Below are positions 11,036 to 23,100 of a stretch of 64,000 nt of DNA, piece by piece. Location: positions 89,169,181 to 89,233,180 of the forward strand of contig JAOWCC010001589.1 in the NCBI GenBank assembly GCA_030867875.1, given 5' to 3'. Below the pieces are notes generated by a model that was given only the letters and a program-made list of their open reading frames with translations, was not told the DNA's origin and did not search any database. Each line of letters opens with the position of its first letter. The first letter of the stretch is position 1. The DNA comes from Actinernus sp. WN-2022 (lineage: Eukaryota > Cnidaria > Anthozoa > Actiniaria > Actinernidae). The position numbers and the translations under genes were made by a program.

Positions 11036-13891
11036 TATGTATAGTAGTAGTATGCCGAGCATTACACACTGACTATATACACGATATGTAACAAGTTCAG
11101 GTATAAACTTTGCCTCTAATACCACCACGTTATAACACAAAATATAATAGTTCCACTTATTAGTACTTTAATTTGGAGTACTTTTGCTTTGGGGACAAAT
11201 TTAACTGATTTCTTTTAAAAATTACAGCGGAAAAGAGGTATAGGGCTTTGTTTATCAGCACTGTTTGACGGTTGATTTCGTTTCACTTTAGCTACAAATC
11301 ATCGTAACGATGTAATCTGACGTTGTGCATTCTTGGAATCCAGGAGTGGCTGTTGATGGCTGCAGCCGATTGAACTCTGACAACATTTGCGGCCCGCAGT
11401 CACAGTTTCTCTAAATTTGCCAGTTTTGCTAAAACAGTGCACAAAATGTGGTCCATGAGTTTTTTATACCACTGTACCTTAAATGTTGCGCAGTTGTCAC
11501 GCGATCCTGTGATGATAGTCATAATAGATATCTGCTCTCATATATTCAAGCAGTCGTTGTTTAGAAAGGGTACGTTTATCATGAAGGTTTGTCAAGGTTT
11601 GTTCCGTGAGTTATTTTGTCTTGGGAAGAGTCGCATTTTTTCTCACGCGATAACTATAAGCCTGTTGGTAATTGGTTTGTACTTACTTGAGATGATGAAG
11701 ACAACACAAAACTAATAAAGTACACAGCGGCGTTGATTAGATTAATATCCGATAACACCGCGTTCATTGCAGCTGGTATTTTGAACCTAAACTTCTAAAA
11801 TTCTAGCGGTAATCTAATCTACAATAGCAGTTTCGGATATTATATGTTTCTAATTCTCCTCTCCTTCCATCAATTAATTTGCTATTAAAATAAAAACTGA
11901 TTAACTTCTTTCAGACAATCTGTCAAAAGAGGAGATACAAAAGACCTAGTGGCCAATCAGTTGAACACTCCACTCAGCCTGGTGACGCCTGTTAGTCTGT
12001 AGCACACAGTGTTGTTGTCTTGATACAGAATACAGACTTTTCAATCGTATACAATATTTTTTGATAAAACAATGTAGAGATAGACGTAAGATGAAATCCA
12101 TCTGATTCATTATTCTGCCATAATTTGAGATTTATAAACGTATTGTACCTTGGCATTATATATGCTTTCCTTCATAATCCAAATGGCAGATATCCTTTCT
12201 TTTGCAAAAGTACAGCACGAACTCCTAGAACAAAATGCCTACCAACGTTTTGAGTGCGCAGTCAGTTTATCAACAAGGATAATTAGGAATTGTGGGAGAG
12301 ATGAATCCCCTCCCCTCCCCCCCCCCCCCCCCCCCCTCATCTGCGGCGGTATATAACAGGAATTCAGGATCCGAGTTTTTTGTAAAGAATATGTGGAATT
12401 CCGATGACTGAGATTAACCAAACAGGGTGGAAACATGGATTCGTTTTCACAATAACTTGGACATCCGTGTTGTAGAGCTAACGGCTCACCTATGTACGTA
12501 GTACCCATTTATCGTGTGAGTGGCCCTGGGACTGCAGCGCACTCGAGGGTTATGGCACAGGAGGGGGTTCACCTCTGCTTTGTTCTCAATTGCTTTTTAA
12601 CGCACGTTATTTATATCTCTGGACTTGTCGATGTTAATTACGTTCTAAATATCCAACCAGAACGTTCGGTAGCAGAGTACTTCGGTCCACAGGTCATTCA
12701 CGATCATAACACTGAATGCACCATTCAAGGTACTTAGGATCTGAGAACGACAACTGTCACATGATCGCTTTTGGCCAATGAACACGTACTTATCATACAT
12801 AAAAACGAGGGTGTTTATGTTAAACGATGTTTAATAATACATATAATAATATTTTTTTATTAATCCTTATACCACAAGAGTACATTGGATTACAACTATT
12901 AATAACGTAACAATGCTATAGCTACAACAACAAATTTGCTACCAACCGAAACGATCGATAAAAATATTTAGAAGAAATCTTCATAATAGACTCATCATTC
13001 ATAGATAGTAAATAAAAAAAATTGAGATTTCCTATCAACAAAAGAAAAACTTTTATTAATTTTAGATAGTTTGCTAATAAACTCTTCTCTGGTCCTCATC
13101 AAGTCATTGTCACGATATTCGTCTCCTACTTCGTTTAACTCACAAATCAGACAAATACGTTTTTCAAGTTGCCATAATGTCAGTATTGAGTGTTCTCAGC
13201 CAAGTAATAAGAATAGTCAGACTAATACGTGTAAGTATTCGAGCTATTCCTATTCTGTAATACTGGGAATGAATTCTTCGTATTCTGCTCCAGAAGGCAG
13301 AATAACCAGAATATCCCAGGATATCCCAAACGAACACTGACGCACTTAGCTGGCGCCTGGAACACACACTGTGACATTTTAAATAAATGAAACAATGTGC
13401 AAGATAAACTGGATAACAAGACAGCAGCATAGTGTCTTGTAGTCTGTTTATTGAACAACTCTGGTAGATTATCTGTGTGCAGCCTATTTACTTAGCATTT
13501 TTAACTTATAAGCTCAGCCTCAGGCCAATAACAACCGATAGCGAATCTCCAACCTGCCGTACGCGTTCAGATCGAGTGTCACGTAATACTGTAGAAAAAT
13601 CTGACAGATACCACAGTTTCACCCTGAGACACATTCAAGGGAAATGATCGTGACGCATGGGAAAGGACCCAAATACCACACACAGATAGCTTTTATTTTT
13701 AAATCAGTTCACATGTTTCAAAAAGTCTGTAATTTAGCTGTAGTTTAATAGTTTAAGATAAAGAATGTTTGGGTGATCGCTCAATCGACAAGTTTTTTCC
13801 AACTTGTCAAAAGTTCAAAAGGTCTGTTTATCTAATCTGCAAACGTAATTCTGTATTTGATTGACTCACATACATGCAGACCTCTGACGAG
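11036..13891. other. Non-coding stretch (probable first intron); a C homopolymer at 12308-12337
   Basis: No exon with matching splice sites and homology was found. Contains a broken run of about 30 C/T and AT-rich low-complexity stretches around 12.8-13.0 kb. Confidence 0.35.
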
Positions 13892-14134
13892 GCTTTCACA
13901 ACTCAAGCGAAGACTTCAGTGTTCAAAACGAAGACGACATGCAGGAAAGCATAGAGACTGTTAAGGCTGAAGAAGACATGCAGGAAAGCATAGAGGCTGT
14001 TAAGGCTGAAGAAGACATGCAGGAAAGCATAGAGGCTGTTAAGGCTGAAGTCGTGGTTGTCAGGCGGCCTTTATTAGGGAGAAGAGTCACGTTCCAGTAT
14101 TACAGTCCATCTTGGATTCTCTCCAGGAATGATG
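13892..14134 (+). CDS. Plus RhoGEF, N-terminal exon with three 13-residue repeats
   Basis: Three in-frame copies of MQESIEAVKAEED (39-bp units, 13939-14052), acidic and probably helical, are followed by VVVVRRPLLGRRVTFQYYSP. The exon ends with one base of a codon at a donor (GATG|GTAGGT), as its paralog exon at 40928 does. The paralog's RRVT motif sits at a similar distance from the exon end. The start is uncertain: an in-frame TGA at 13885 limits it, an AG at 13890-13891 would give the right phase, and the ATG at 13939 could be the initiator. Confidence 0.55.
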
Positions 14135-17100
14135 GTAGGTCTAGCTAACCCTGCGATAGACCTTAACTTGCAGCTTGGAATCAGATGAGGCCTTTGCCCT
14201 CTCAGTGTTACTGTGTGGTGCTTGAGCTGCTTTATTTTTAAATTAATCCAGTCTCAATTAGCACCGGCTTCGGCTATTTCTTTAATAGTATGCCAATTGA
14301 AAGTTTAAATTATTTCCCGTTGGTTAGTATTGAGCATGATATATTGTGCATTGCCTTGAGTTAAAAACAAATCTCCAAATCATGTGTAATAATATACATG
14401 GGACTATAAACCGCCGACAGACCAAGCACATGACCCCATATCATTTCGTGCACAGGTTTAGTTCACTGGTACATCTCGGTCTTGAAATTGATCAATATTG
14501 ATTTTATTAACCCGGGGGGAGGGGGGCAGGGAGGGCTAAACATTCGAAGATTGTTGTACAACATGGACCAACAGGTCAGTCCAACAGTGTTGAGTGTTAC
14601 CACACGAGCAAGTTTTATTTGCTCGTGTGTATGGCAAAACATGACAAGTTTTCCTTAGGAGTACAGCGGAATATCTAGAGTAGTGTAGTAGTTTTGAGAA
14701 CTGTGAAAACTACATTCCCGATCCTCCAAGCCCACAACAAATGGCTCCTTTATCAAGAAAACAACGCGTATTTGCATGTGGTCTATGTGTCGCCCTTCAT
14801 TTGTACCATGAGCATACAAATCGATGTAATAATCGTAGATTGCACCACGACTAGACGCCATGACAGTCTCTTGAAAATGCGCAGTATCATTATGCGCAAC
14901 GCAAAACAAACGGCGAGGGATCTGTGAACTAAATGTCGCAATTCCTTGTTATTTTTATTATTATCCCAGCCAACCGCACGGCGAGGTCCTAAAACATTAA
15001 CGTTGGCTGTATGCCTGTTGGGCATCAAACTGTTTCAGTGCAGTGCAGCATTATTAAACCAGGTATTCCAGGACCCTAAACATCTGCGCTTACGTCGCAC
15101 TAAAGCCTGGTTTACACTAGCGACAGAAGTAAGATTTGGCACGAATGAAAACGGTTAGTATGTTAGCTCCTTGCCAACCGCTTAAGTATTAATTTGGACA
15201 AAACCAAATTTTTAATCTTCACACCAAAACAAAAATCAAAACGTTTACAAAACATACCTACGAACTTAAGTTTCTCTAACCAAGCTGTAAATAGAACGAC
15301 TAGTACTAAATTTCTTGGAGTAAAAATCGACGAACATTTAAAATGGATCTACATGCATATTGATGAAATATCAAGAAAAATGGCAAAATCCATTGGAGCA
15401 CTTTACAAAGCCAGGTATTATCTTAACATTAGTTCCTTAAAAAATCCAGTTTAATCTACCCATATGCTTCATATTGTTCATTGAACTGGGGAGATAATTA
15501 CCACTCAAAATTAAAACCTATTCATGTTCTTTAAAAGCGTGCAATTAGAGCTATATCATTTGTTGACCCTAGAACACTTTAAGAATTTGGAAGTTTTAAA
15601 TATTTACGAAGTCGTTCGTTTTCAGGTTGGAGAATTAGTCTATAAACATGCCAATCATCTAATACCTGATATATTTAGTCACTAGTTTGCCCCCATTGCT
15701 TATAGGTATAACACTCGCTCTAAAGCTAATAACAATCTTTCATTTCCCAAACCAAATTTGAACTATGGTAAGTTTAATGTTAAATATGCTTCAGTTAAAG
15801 TTTGGAATGATCTCCCGCTAGAATCGAAAAATAGTACATTCCTTGCTTTTTAAAAAAAGATACGTGTTGTCTTCTAATTAAACACCAGCTAAAATAAGTA
15901 AAGTGTACCATCTTTGAAGACATACCTCCGTTTTTCCTTTAATTATCTTAGTTTATGTATATATATATATATATATTATTAGACTATTAGTATTATATCT
16001 ATTACTCTTATTATTACTATGCTATCCGGTTATTTATTTTAGTTATTTCAAGTCGAAAAGACTCTTAGATTTGCAAATTTAACGAATTTCTGTCATTTTT
16101 TGTTACAGGGGTACATGAGGTCCCTTTCACCCTTCAGGGTTGTTGATTCGTGCATCCCCCACTTAACTTTCACATTATGTTGTTTGTATTATTGTTTGTA
16201 CGTGTGGAAATAAAAACCTTTGAACCTTTGAACCTATTAGCAACATACGCAGACTCAGTAATGTATTAATCATTAGCGGCGCTTGTTATTATCTCACACT
16301 AGTAATATAAGCACATTCAAGCAAGATACGCAGTCTCATGCAGCAATGTATTGATCATTAGCGGCGCTTGTTTTTATCTCACACCTATAAGTAGAACAAG
16401 TTCTGCTAACGATAAATACATCATAGTGTGAACCAGGCTTAATGATATGTGGAAGTAACGTTTTTGCGACTCTATTTCCTTTGTGTTACAGAAAAGCGTC
16501 TCCGCGTTGTCCAAGAAATACTTGAAACAGAGAAAAAGTACATCAACTGTCTTAGAACTCTTAAACTTGTGAGTACAGTTCGCACTTGGTATGAAACAAT
16601 TAACGGCGGTTCTATTGCTGGACTGCCTATTGCTGGGTTGCACGTGACGTCATGGCGGCCATGTTGCGTTGGTGGACGTTAACAAAAGATTCCTCATTAG
16701 CTTCTCTTGTTAGTTCCACCAACATGGAACTCTGGGGATTGGTTGCAACCCAAGAATACTGGCCAAATAACTCGACGGTCACTTGCGCATAATTTTTTAT
16801 TGTGATAACGACACTTTCATTAACTACGGTTCTTGTAGATGTCAGTTACCTATATACAAGAGTTAAACGTAAGCCTACCATTCTTTTTTCTGTGAATGTA
16901 GGTTTTCGAGGACAAACTTCGAGCGCTTTCGTTGATCCCAGCAAAGGACATCGAGTAAGTATGCTGAGAATTTGTAAATATTACTACGATATCGAGGAAG
17001 TGAAAAAAATCCATTCCACATTAGTCTATCACCTCCAGATGCATCTAAATATATAGTTCTTTTTTCCAGGACTATTTTTCCTGTGGGACTTGTAGAGATA

Positions 17101-20100
17101 CGAGAAAGACACTGTCGCCTCTACCATCTTCTAAACCAAAGATTACAAGACTGGAATTATCGAAGCATTGTTGGCGACCTCTTCGTTGATTTCTTTACAG
17201 AAAATGAGGAGGTAACTGGAGCTAATGACTAACAAAACAAACAAACAAAATGAACAAACACTGAATTTCTAACGGGGCCTGCAGGGGCGCATCCAGGAAA
17301 TTCAGAAAGAGGGGGCCGCGGCGTAAGCCGAACCTCGTGCCGTATAGGCGCGATTAGCTAGGGGGTGCAGGGGCGATTAGCTAGGGGGTGTGGGGACGAT
17401 TAGCTAGGGGGTGTGGGGGCGATTAGCTAGGGAGTGCGGGGGCGATTAGCTAGGGGGTGTGGGGGCGATTAGCTAGGGAGTGTGGGGCATGTATCCCAGC
17501 CAACGATAGGGGGGCTGCGGCCCCTCGGCCCCTCCCCTAAACCAGCCCCTGACCTGAGACAACCATAAGAGGCTGATCAAAGCCAGGATCCGGCTAATTC
17601 ACAGATCGAATTGATTATTATGGTTTGCTTGTTGCAGTGTTATATTTATTACATGATAGTCAGTGTAGCAAAATCGTAAATATGATATAACACTGCCTCC
17701 AGTGGGGTATCATTTATATCAACACGCGAGGGATATCACTACACGCGAGGGATATCACTACACGCGAGGGATATCACTACACGCGAGGGATATCACTACA
17801 CGCGAGGGATATCACTACACGCGAGGGATATCACTACACGCGAGGGATATCACTGATTTACACGCGAGGGATATCACTGATTTACACGCGAGGGATATCA
17901 CTGATTTATATGAACACGCGAGGGATATCACTGATTTACACGCGAGGGATATCACTGATTTATATGAACACGCGAGGGATATCACTGATTTATATGAACA
18001 CGCGAGGGATATCACTGATTTATATGAACACGCGAGGGATATCACTGATTTATATGAACACGCGAGGGATATCACTGATTTATATGAACACGCGAGGGAT
18101 ATCACTGATTTATATCAACACGCGAGGGATATCACTGATTTATATCAACACGCGAGGGATATCACTGATTTATATGAACACGCGAGGGATATCACTGATT
18201 TATATGAACACGCGAGGGATATCACTGATTTATATCAACACGCGAGGATATCACTGATTTATATCAACACGCGAGGGATATCACTGATTTATATGAACAC
18301 GCGAGGGATATCACTGATTTATATGAACACGCGAGGGATATCACTGATTTATATGAACACGCGAGGGATATCACTTTACAGACCAAAACTTGTTTTGTCT
18401 GATTTGCTATTGTTTCTAAAATGTGAAAAACATATGTTAAATAGGATAACTTAATTTTGAGCAAATTTGTTTGATTTTGACTTGGTTTGACGGATTTTTC
18501 AATGAATTTTGGTGATTTTGGTGATCTTCAAAATTAGGAATGAAAATGATCATCAACTGGTTTTCATGTAATAAAAAGTAAATTCCATGGCTGCTTTAAA
18601 CACTCGAAGATACATTCCGTATCTCCACGCGACTATATATCAGTGATAAATCATATTATACATGCTAATGAATTTTATAATCGCTAACATATCCTATCAT
18701 TAAAATTGTATAACTTCTAATGAACAGATTGTCTAATACATGTATTTTATTTCAATATTTAGTACGATCTTCTTCGGCATATTCAGTGTACTCCAATAAC
18801 TTCCCCAAAGCGATAAAAACAATTAACAAATGGACAAGGAATTCTCAGAAGTTCGAAGAATTTTTACAGGTATAAGTTCAGTTGTAGAACATGTTTTTGT
18901 GTTTACTCTTATTTCATTACACTTGTTACTTAAAGGGGCTGTATCATGTGACAGACCTTCAGTTTGCAGTCCGAGCCAGACACAGGACGAACCTCGCACA
19001 CACATGTGGGATGGGTAAAATCAAAGCAAATATGCAAAAATCAATAACACACTGTGTATAATTAAGGAAAATATTGTGTATCCAGTTTCAATCAGGTATT
19101 GAGGAAAGAGACCCTTTACCTGTTTGTAACCAATTTAACAACCATCAATCGCACATGCGCAACACCATTCACCCCTTTAACATAATACTTTCTACAGCTG
19201 TCATACACTGCAGCGACGTACTAATGATATACGCGCTAATAACTTAATATCACGAGCCCATTAACAGGAGCGTCCATCTCTCATACTTGCCCTGTGAAGC
19301 CGCGAATTCGCACTTGTCTATTTTTAGATAATTTTCCCCGCACCAAAGTATGACGTTGTTATGGTTATCACAGATAAGATATTGAACAGCCAATGAATCG
19401 CTAAAACTCAAACCGTGTTAAGTATACAAATGAGGTACCCATTCAGTGGATCAATCTAAAAGGAATAACCTGTGTATGAAAACAGTGTCAATAATGAAAT
19501 ACCGCTCGGATTTCGCGACTTCACAAATCCAATACAGAAAGACGCTCCGCTAACGGGCTCCTGCTTACTGTATATTTCCACTATTCCTTTTCAGAACTGT
19601 TCCAACAGCTCGACGTGTAGAGGACTGGATCTACAGGCCTACCTACTGACCCGATACAAAGACTCCCAAGATATTGCTTACTTATCAAGGTGTGCTAGAA
19701 CAAGATAACTAAAGCCCAGATGATCCATGCATGGTTGATTTTCTATAGCTTAACGCTAATATTTTGTTAGTATACAGCGATTAGTCCTTTTCTCTTCAAA
19801 GGTTAAACGGTTTTTAGAATAAGGGCCTTGTAATCCATTAATCTTCTATCAAAAACGTTTGAAAAGCATGCATACCAGGACATTCGCATGGCATTTCTCA
19901 TCGATCTCAGGGTGATATTTTTGTAGATTTGTTGAACTTGAAGGTTCAAAGTGCGATTGCCTTTTGAATGAATCATGCGTTTCGTGTTTTTTACAGGAAC
20001 TCGTGAAGTTCACGGATGGCAGCCATCCAGACAGAGTATACGTGGAGGAGGCCCTGACTACCATGACACACGCCATGGAGACACTGAACAGCTCAATACA

Positions 20101-23100
20101 GAGCTCACTGAGAGTCACTACTGAGTACGCAACCAGGAGAAGGTAATCAGGGTAATATTTATATATGAGGGTAAAAAGTAACACCCACCGTACCAACCAT
20201 GCATGGCCGGCCTTAAGCATACCCTGATTCCAGTAGTTATGTTTTCCCGTCGACACGCCGACTCTGGCGGCTTCGCCGCTCGGTGTATCGGCGTGAATAA
20301 ATAACCTCTGGCACACCCAGGATAGCTTGATAGCACGGAATGGCAGTCAAAAGGGAACAATTCTTCTCGTCCTATTTATGGTGTATGGGCCGCGAACAAG
20401 GATTCAAAAGACTTCGTATTTGATGCGATCAGGGCCATAAATAAAATGCAAGGATTATAACGTCTATGACGTCATTGTAGTATGTGGCATCATAGTCTGT
20501 GACGTCATTATAGTGTGTGGTATCATAGTCTGTGACGTCATTATAGTCTCGTAATTTTAGCATCCACAAGAAAACCAGGGCTCTTTGCTATGATGACGTA
20601 TACGTGTCTACGGTACAAAGTAGGATGTCATTACAGCATATTATCTAAGTTGCGCACTTATTGATAATTTCCCCCTTTTCCAAACATAAACCTCTTAGGC
20701 CATCCCTATTTTTTTCCCGTTTCTCATCGTCCGACCGACCCATTTCTGTGGCTTTTTGTAAAAATAAAAAATAAATTGGGGGAAGGGGTGGGGTGAAGAA
20801 ACCCTAGAACAGCTCCTGGAAGCTCATGCTCGAGGGTAGGTTACACAATAGTTTCGGAGGTGGATTTGTAATTCCATGTTTGTAGCGTATACGGACGACG
20901 ACATCGATGGTTTCGTCCATGTTGGTTTGTAACCTCGTCTGTGCAACCGCGCCTTATTAGTTCCAGTCTCTCCGCGCACTTTTTTTTCTTTTTTTTTTTC
21001 TCACCCGACTGACCGACCCAATTTTTGAAAACCCCACCGATGAGAAACGGGAAAAAAATAGGGATGGATCTTATTTCTCAATTTTCTTGTTCCTTACTAT
21101 TTTTACCATAATTACAGTTTCAGATCGACAAGACGACGCCAGGCGATTTGTCGTCAAAAATACTCAATACAAGTGTCGCACAGGTAACCAAATCAGTTTC
21201 AATCAATCAGTTTGTTTATCACATAAAGTTTACAAGGAAATATGCAGTAGAACTAGCAGAGAATATACATAGAGCAGATTTCGTATGAGTGGGACAAACT
21301 ACGGCATGTCCGTAACCGTGCTGTACCGTAACATAAACAATGGGAAACCATTTCAACGTCACGGCATGCCGTACGGTAACCGTGCTATAGTCAGTGCTTT
21401 AGTTTGTCCCACTCATACGAAATCTGATCGTTATTTTTTCTGGTCTGGAATCCACTGAGATCGCGCGCTCTGATTGGCTGCGACGCGGTCCGGTATTTTC
21501 TCATCTGGACCGGCTAATTCCAAAGTTTTTTCACAATCAAAGTTTTTGACGTGATTCTTACGTAACCGTACCTAGAACTGAACACGTCGTATTGAAAGCC
21601 TTTCAGAAATGGGAAAACTGCAGAAAATTGCCAGTGATTTGAGTGAAACAAAGATCGCACGCTCCGCTCAAGACTGACAAATGTATCGCTTCTTGTGACA
21701 GCGCGCAACTAAATTAACGAAAGCAAGTACAATAAATTGAATTGATAAGGGCAAAATACAAACGTTATTTACCGGCGTTGATCAGTCCGTATGGAGAAAA
21801 ACTGTGCCGGTCTTTAAAACCTCTGGCAACGTTGTCCTCCATACGGACCCCCGTCCGGTATATAACATATGTAGATATTACCAGTAATATGAATGGATTA
21901 TGGAGGGATGATAAGTATATAACATATGTAGATATTACCAGTAATATTAATGGGAGATTAAGATTATGGAGAGATGCAGCAGGACGAAATCTATAGCAGA
22001 TTTACAGATTACTTATCGCTCATTTATTTCCTTTGTTTTCGCTTCATGAATTATTAATGAGTTGATAAACTTAATTTGATAATGGACGGGATATTATATT
22101 GATTGGCTAGATCGGTTGAAGAAGTCGGTTGAAATTGATCGAGATTGTTCGTTGAGTCACAAAGAACTTTCACCGAACAAGCATGTACTTCATCACGGGA
22201 CTTATCCATGTCCTCTCTACGAAAGGACTTGGTATACAACGCAGTTTGTTGCTACGATCTAGGAAATACAAGCCGGACAAAATGTTATTTTAAGGTTTAT
22301 ATTTTTATTTTTAACAGCAGACCACCAGGGAACACAGATGCACAAGAAAGGAATATGCCGCCTTATGACAAATGTACCGACGAACCGGAATGTGCCAAAA
22401 ATGGACGATCGAGACCGGCATCAATCTGTTCGTCAGTCTCATCAGGATATGCTAGCGACGAAGGAGAAGTTCCAACAAATACAATATTGCCATTAATCGG
22501 TCTTAGAGGTAGGACAAGAAGTGACTGCACATGCGTGGAGTGTGAGCGACTGAAACAGGATGTGGCGTTAAAACAACTGGTGAAACAGAAGTTTGACTTC
22601 GCGAGCTCGTGCACTTCACCAAGTCTCAGAAGATTACATTTTCTAAAGCAACAGAACAATTTAATTCCAGAGCTAGAAAACCAAGAAGGCGATACGGACC
22701 ACCATGGAAACACAAAAACGGCTGCTCCAGCTACCGAACACGGAACCAGGCCACATAGCATGTTTGTAGACAAAAACTACGGAGTCTTTACTGTGGGCAC
22801 AGTGGACAATGGAAACAATGGAGACAACAGCAATAATAACTGTGTCAGCGAGATAAGCCTTCCTTCTACGGATAAGGCAACACTTCCGTCACGTCCAAAC
22901 GTGGGAAGAGCTTACTCTACAGGCCTTCAAATGCAGAACCAAACAACAGAATTCCACAAACTTGACGACCGCAAGTCGGGTGGAAGTAAAGCATCTCTGT
23001 CTAGTTTCCAACGATTCAGTAGTAACCGATTTTCATGGATACCACAAAGCTCGCGCGAATCTCTACCTGCTGGCAACTCGTCTCCACCTTTTGTTCTTAG

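Noticed and set aside
17702..18464. Long ORFs (up to 250 codons) on both strands over the 30-bp repeat
   Set aside because: They arise because the repeat unit is a multiple of three without stops; both strands are open alike, and the array sits in a well-supported intron.
22145..22320. Upstream extension of the long tail ORF of the plus RhoGEF
   Set aside because: The frame crosses an acceptor (CAGCAG at 22315-22320). Paralog phase shows the exon starts at 22321, so the upstream open frame is intron.
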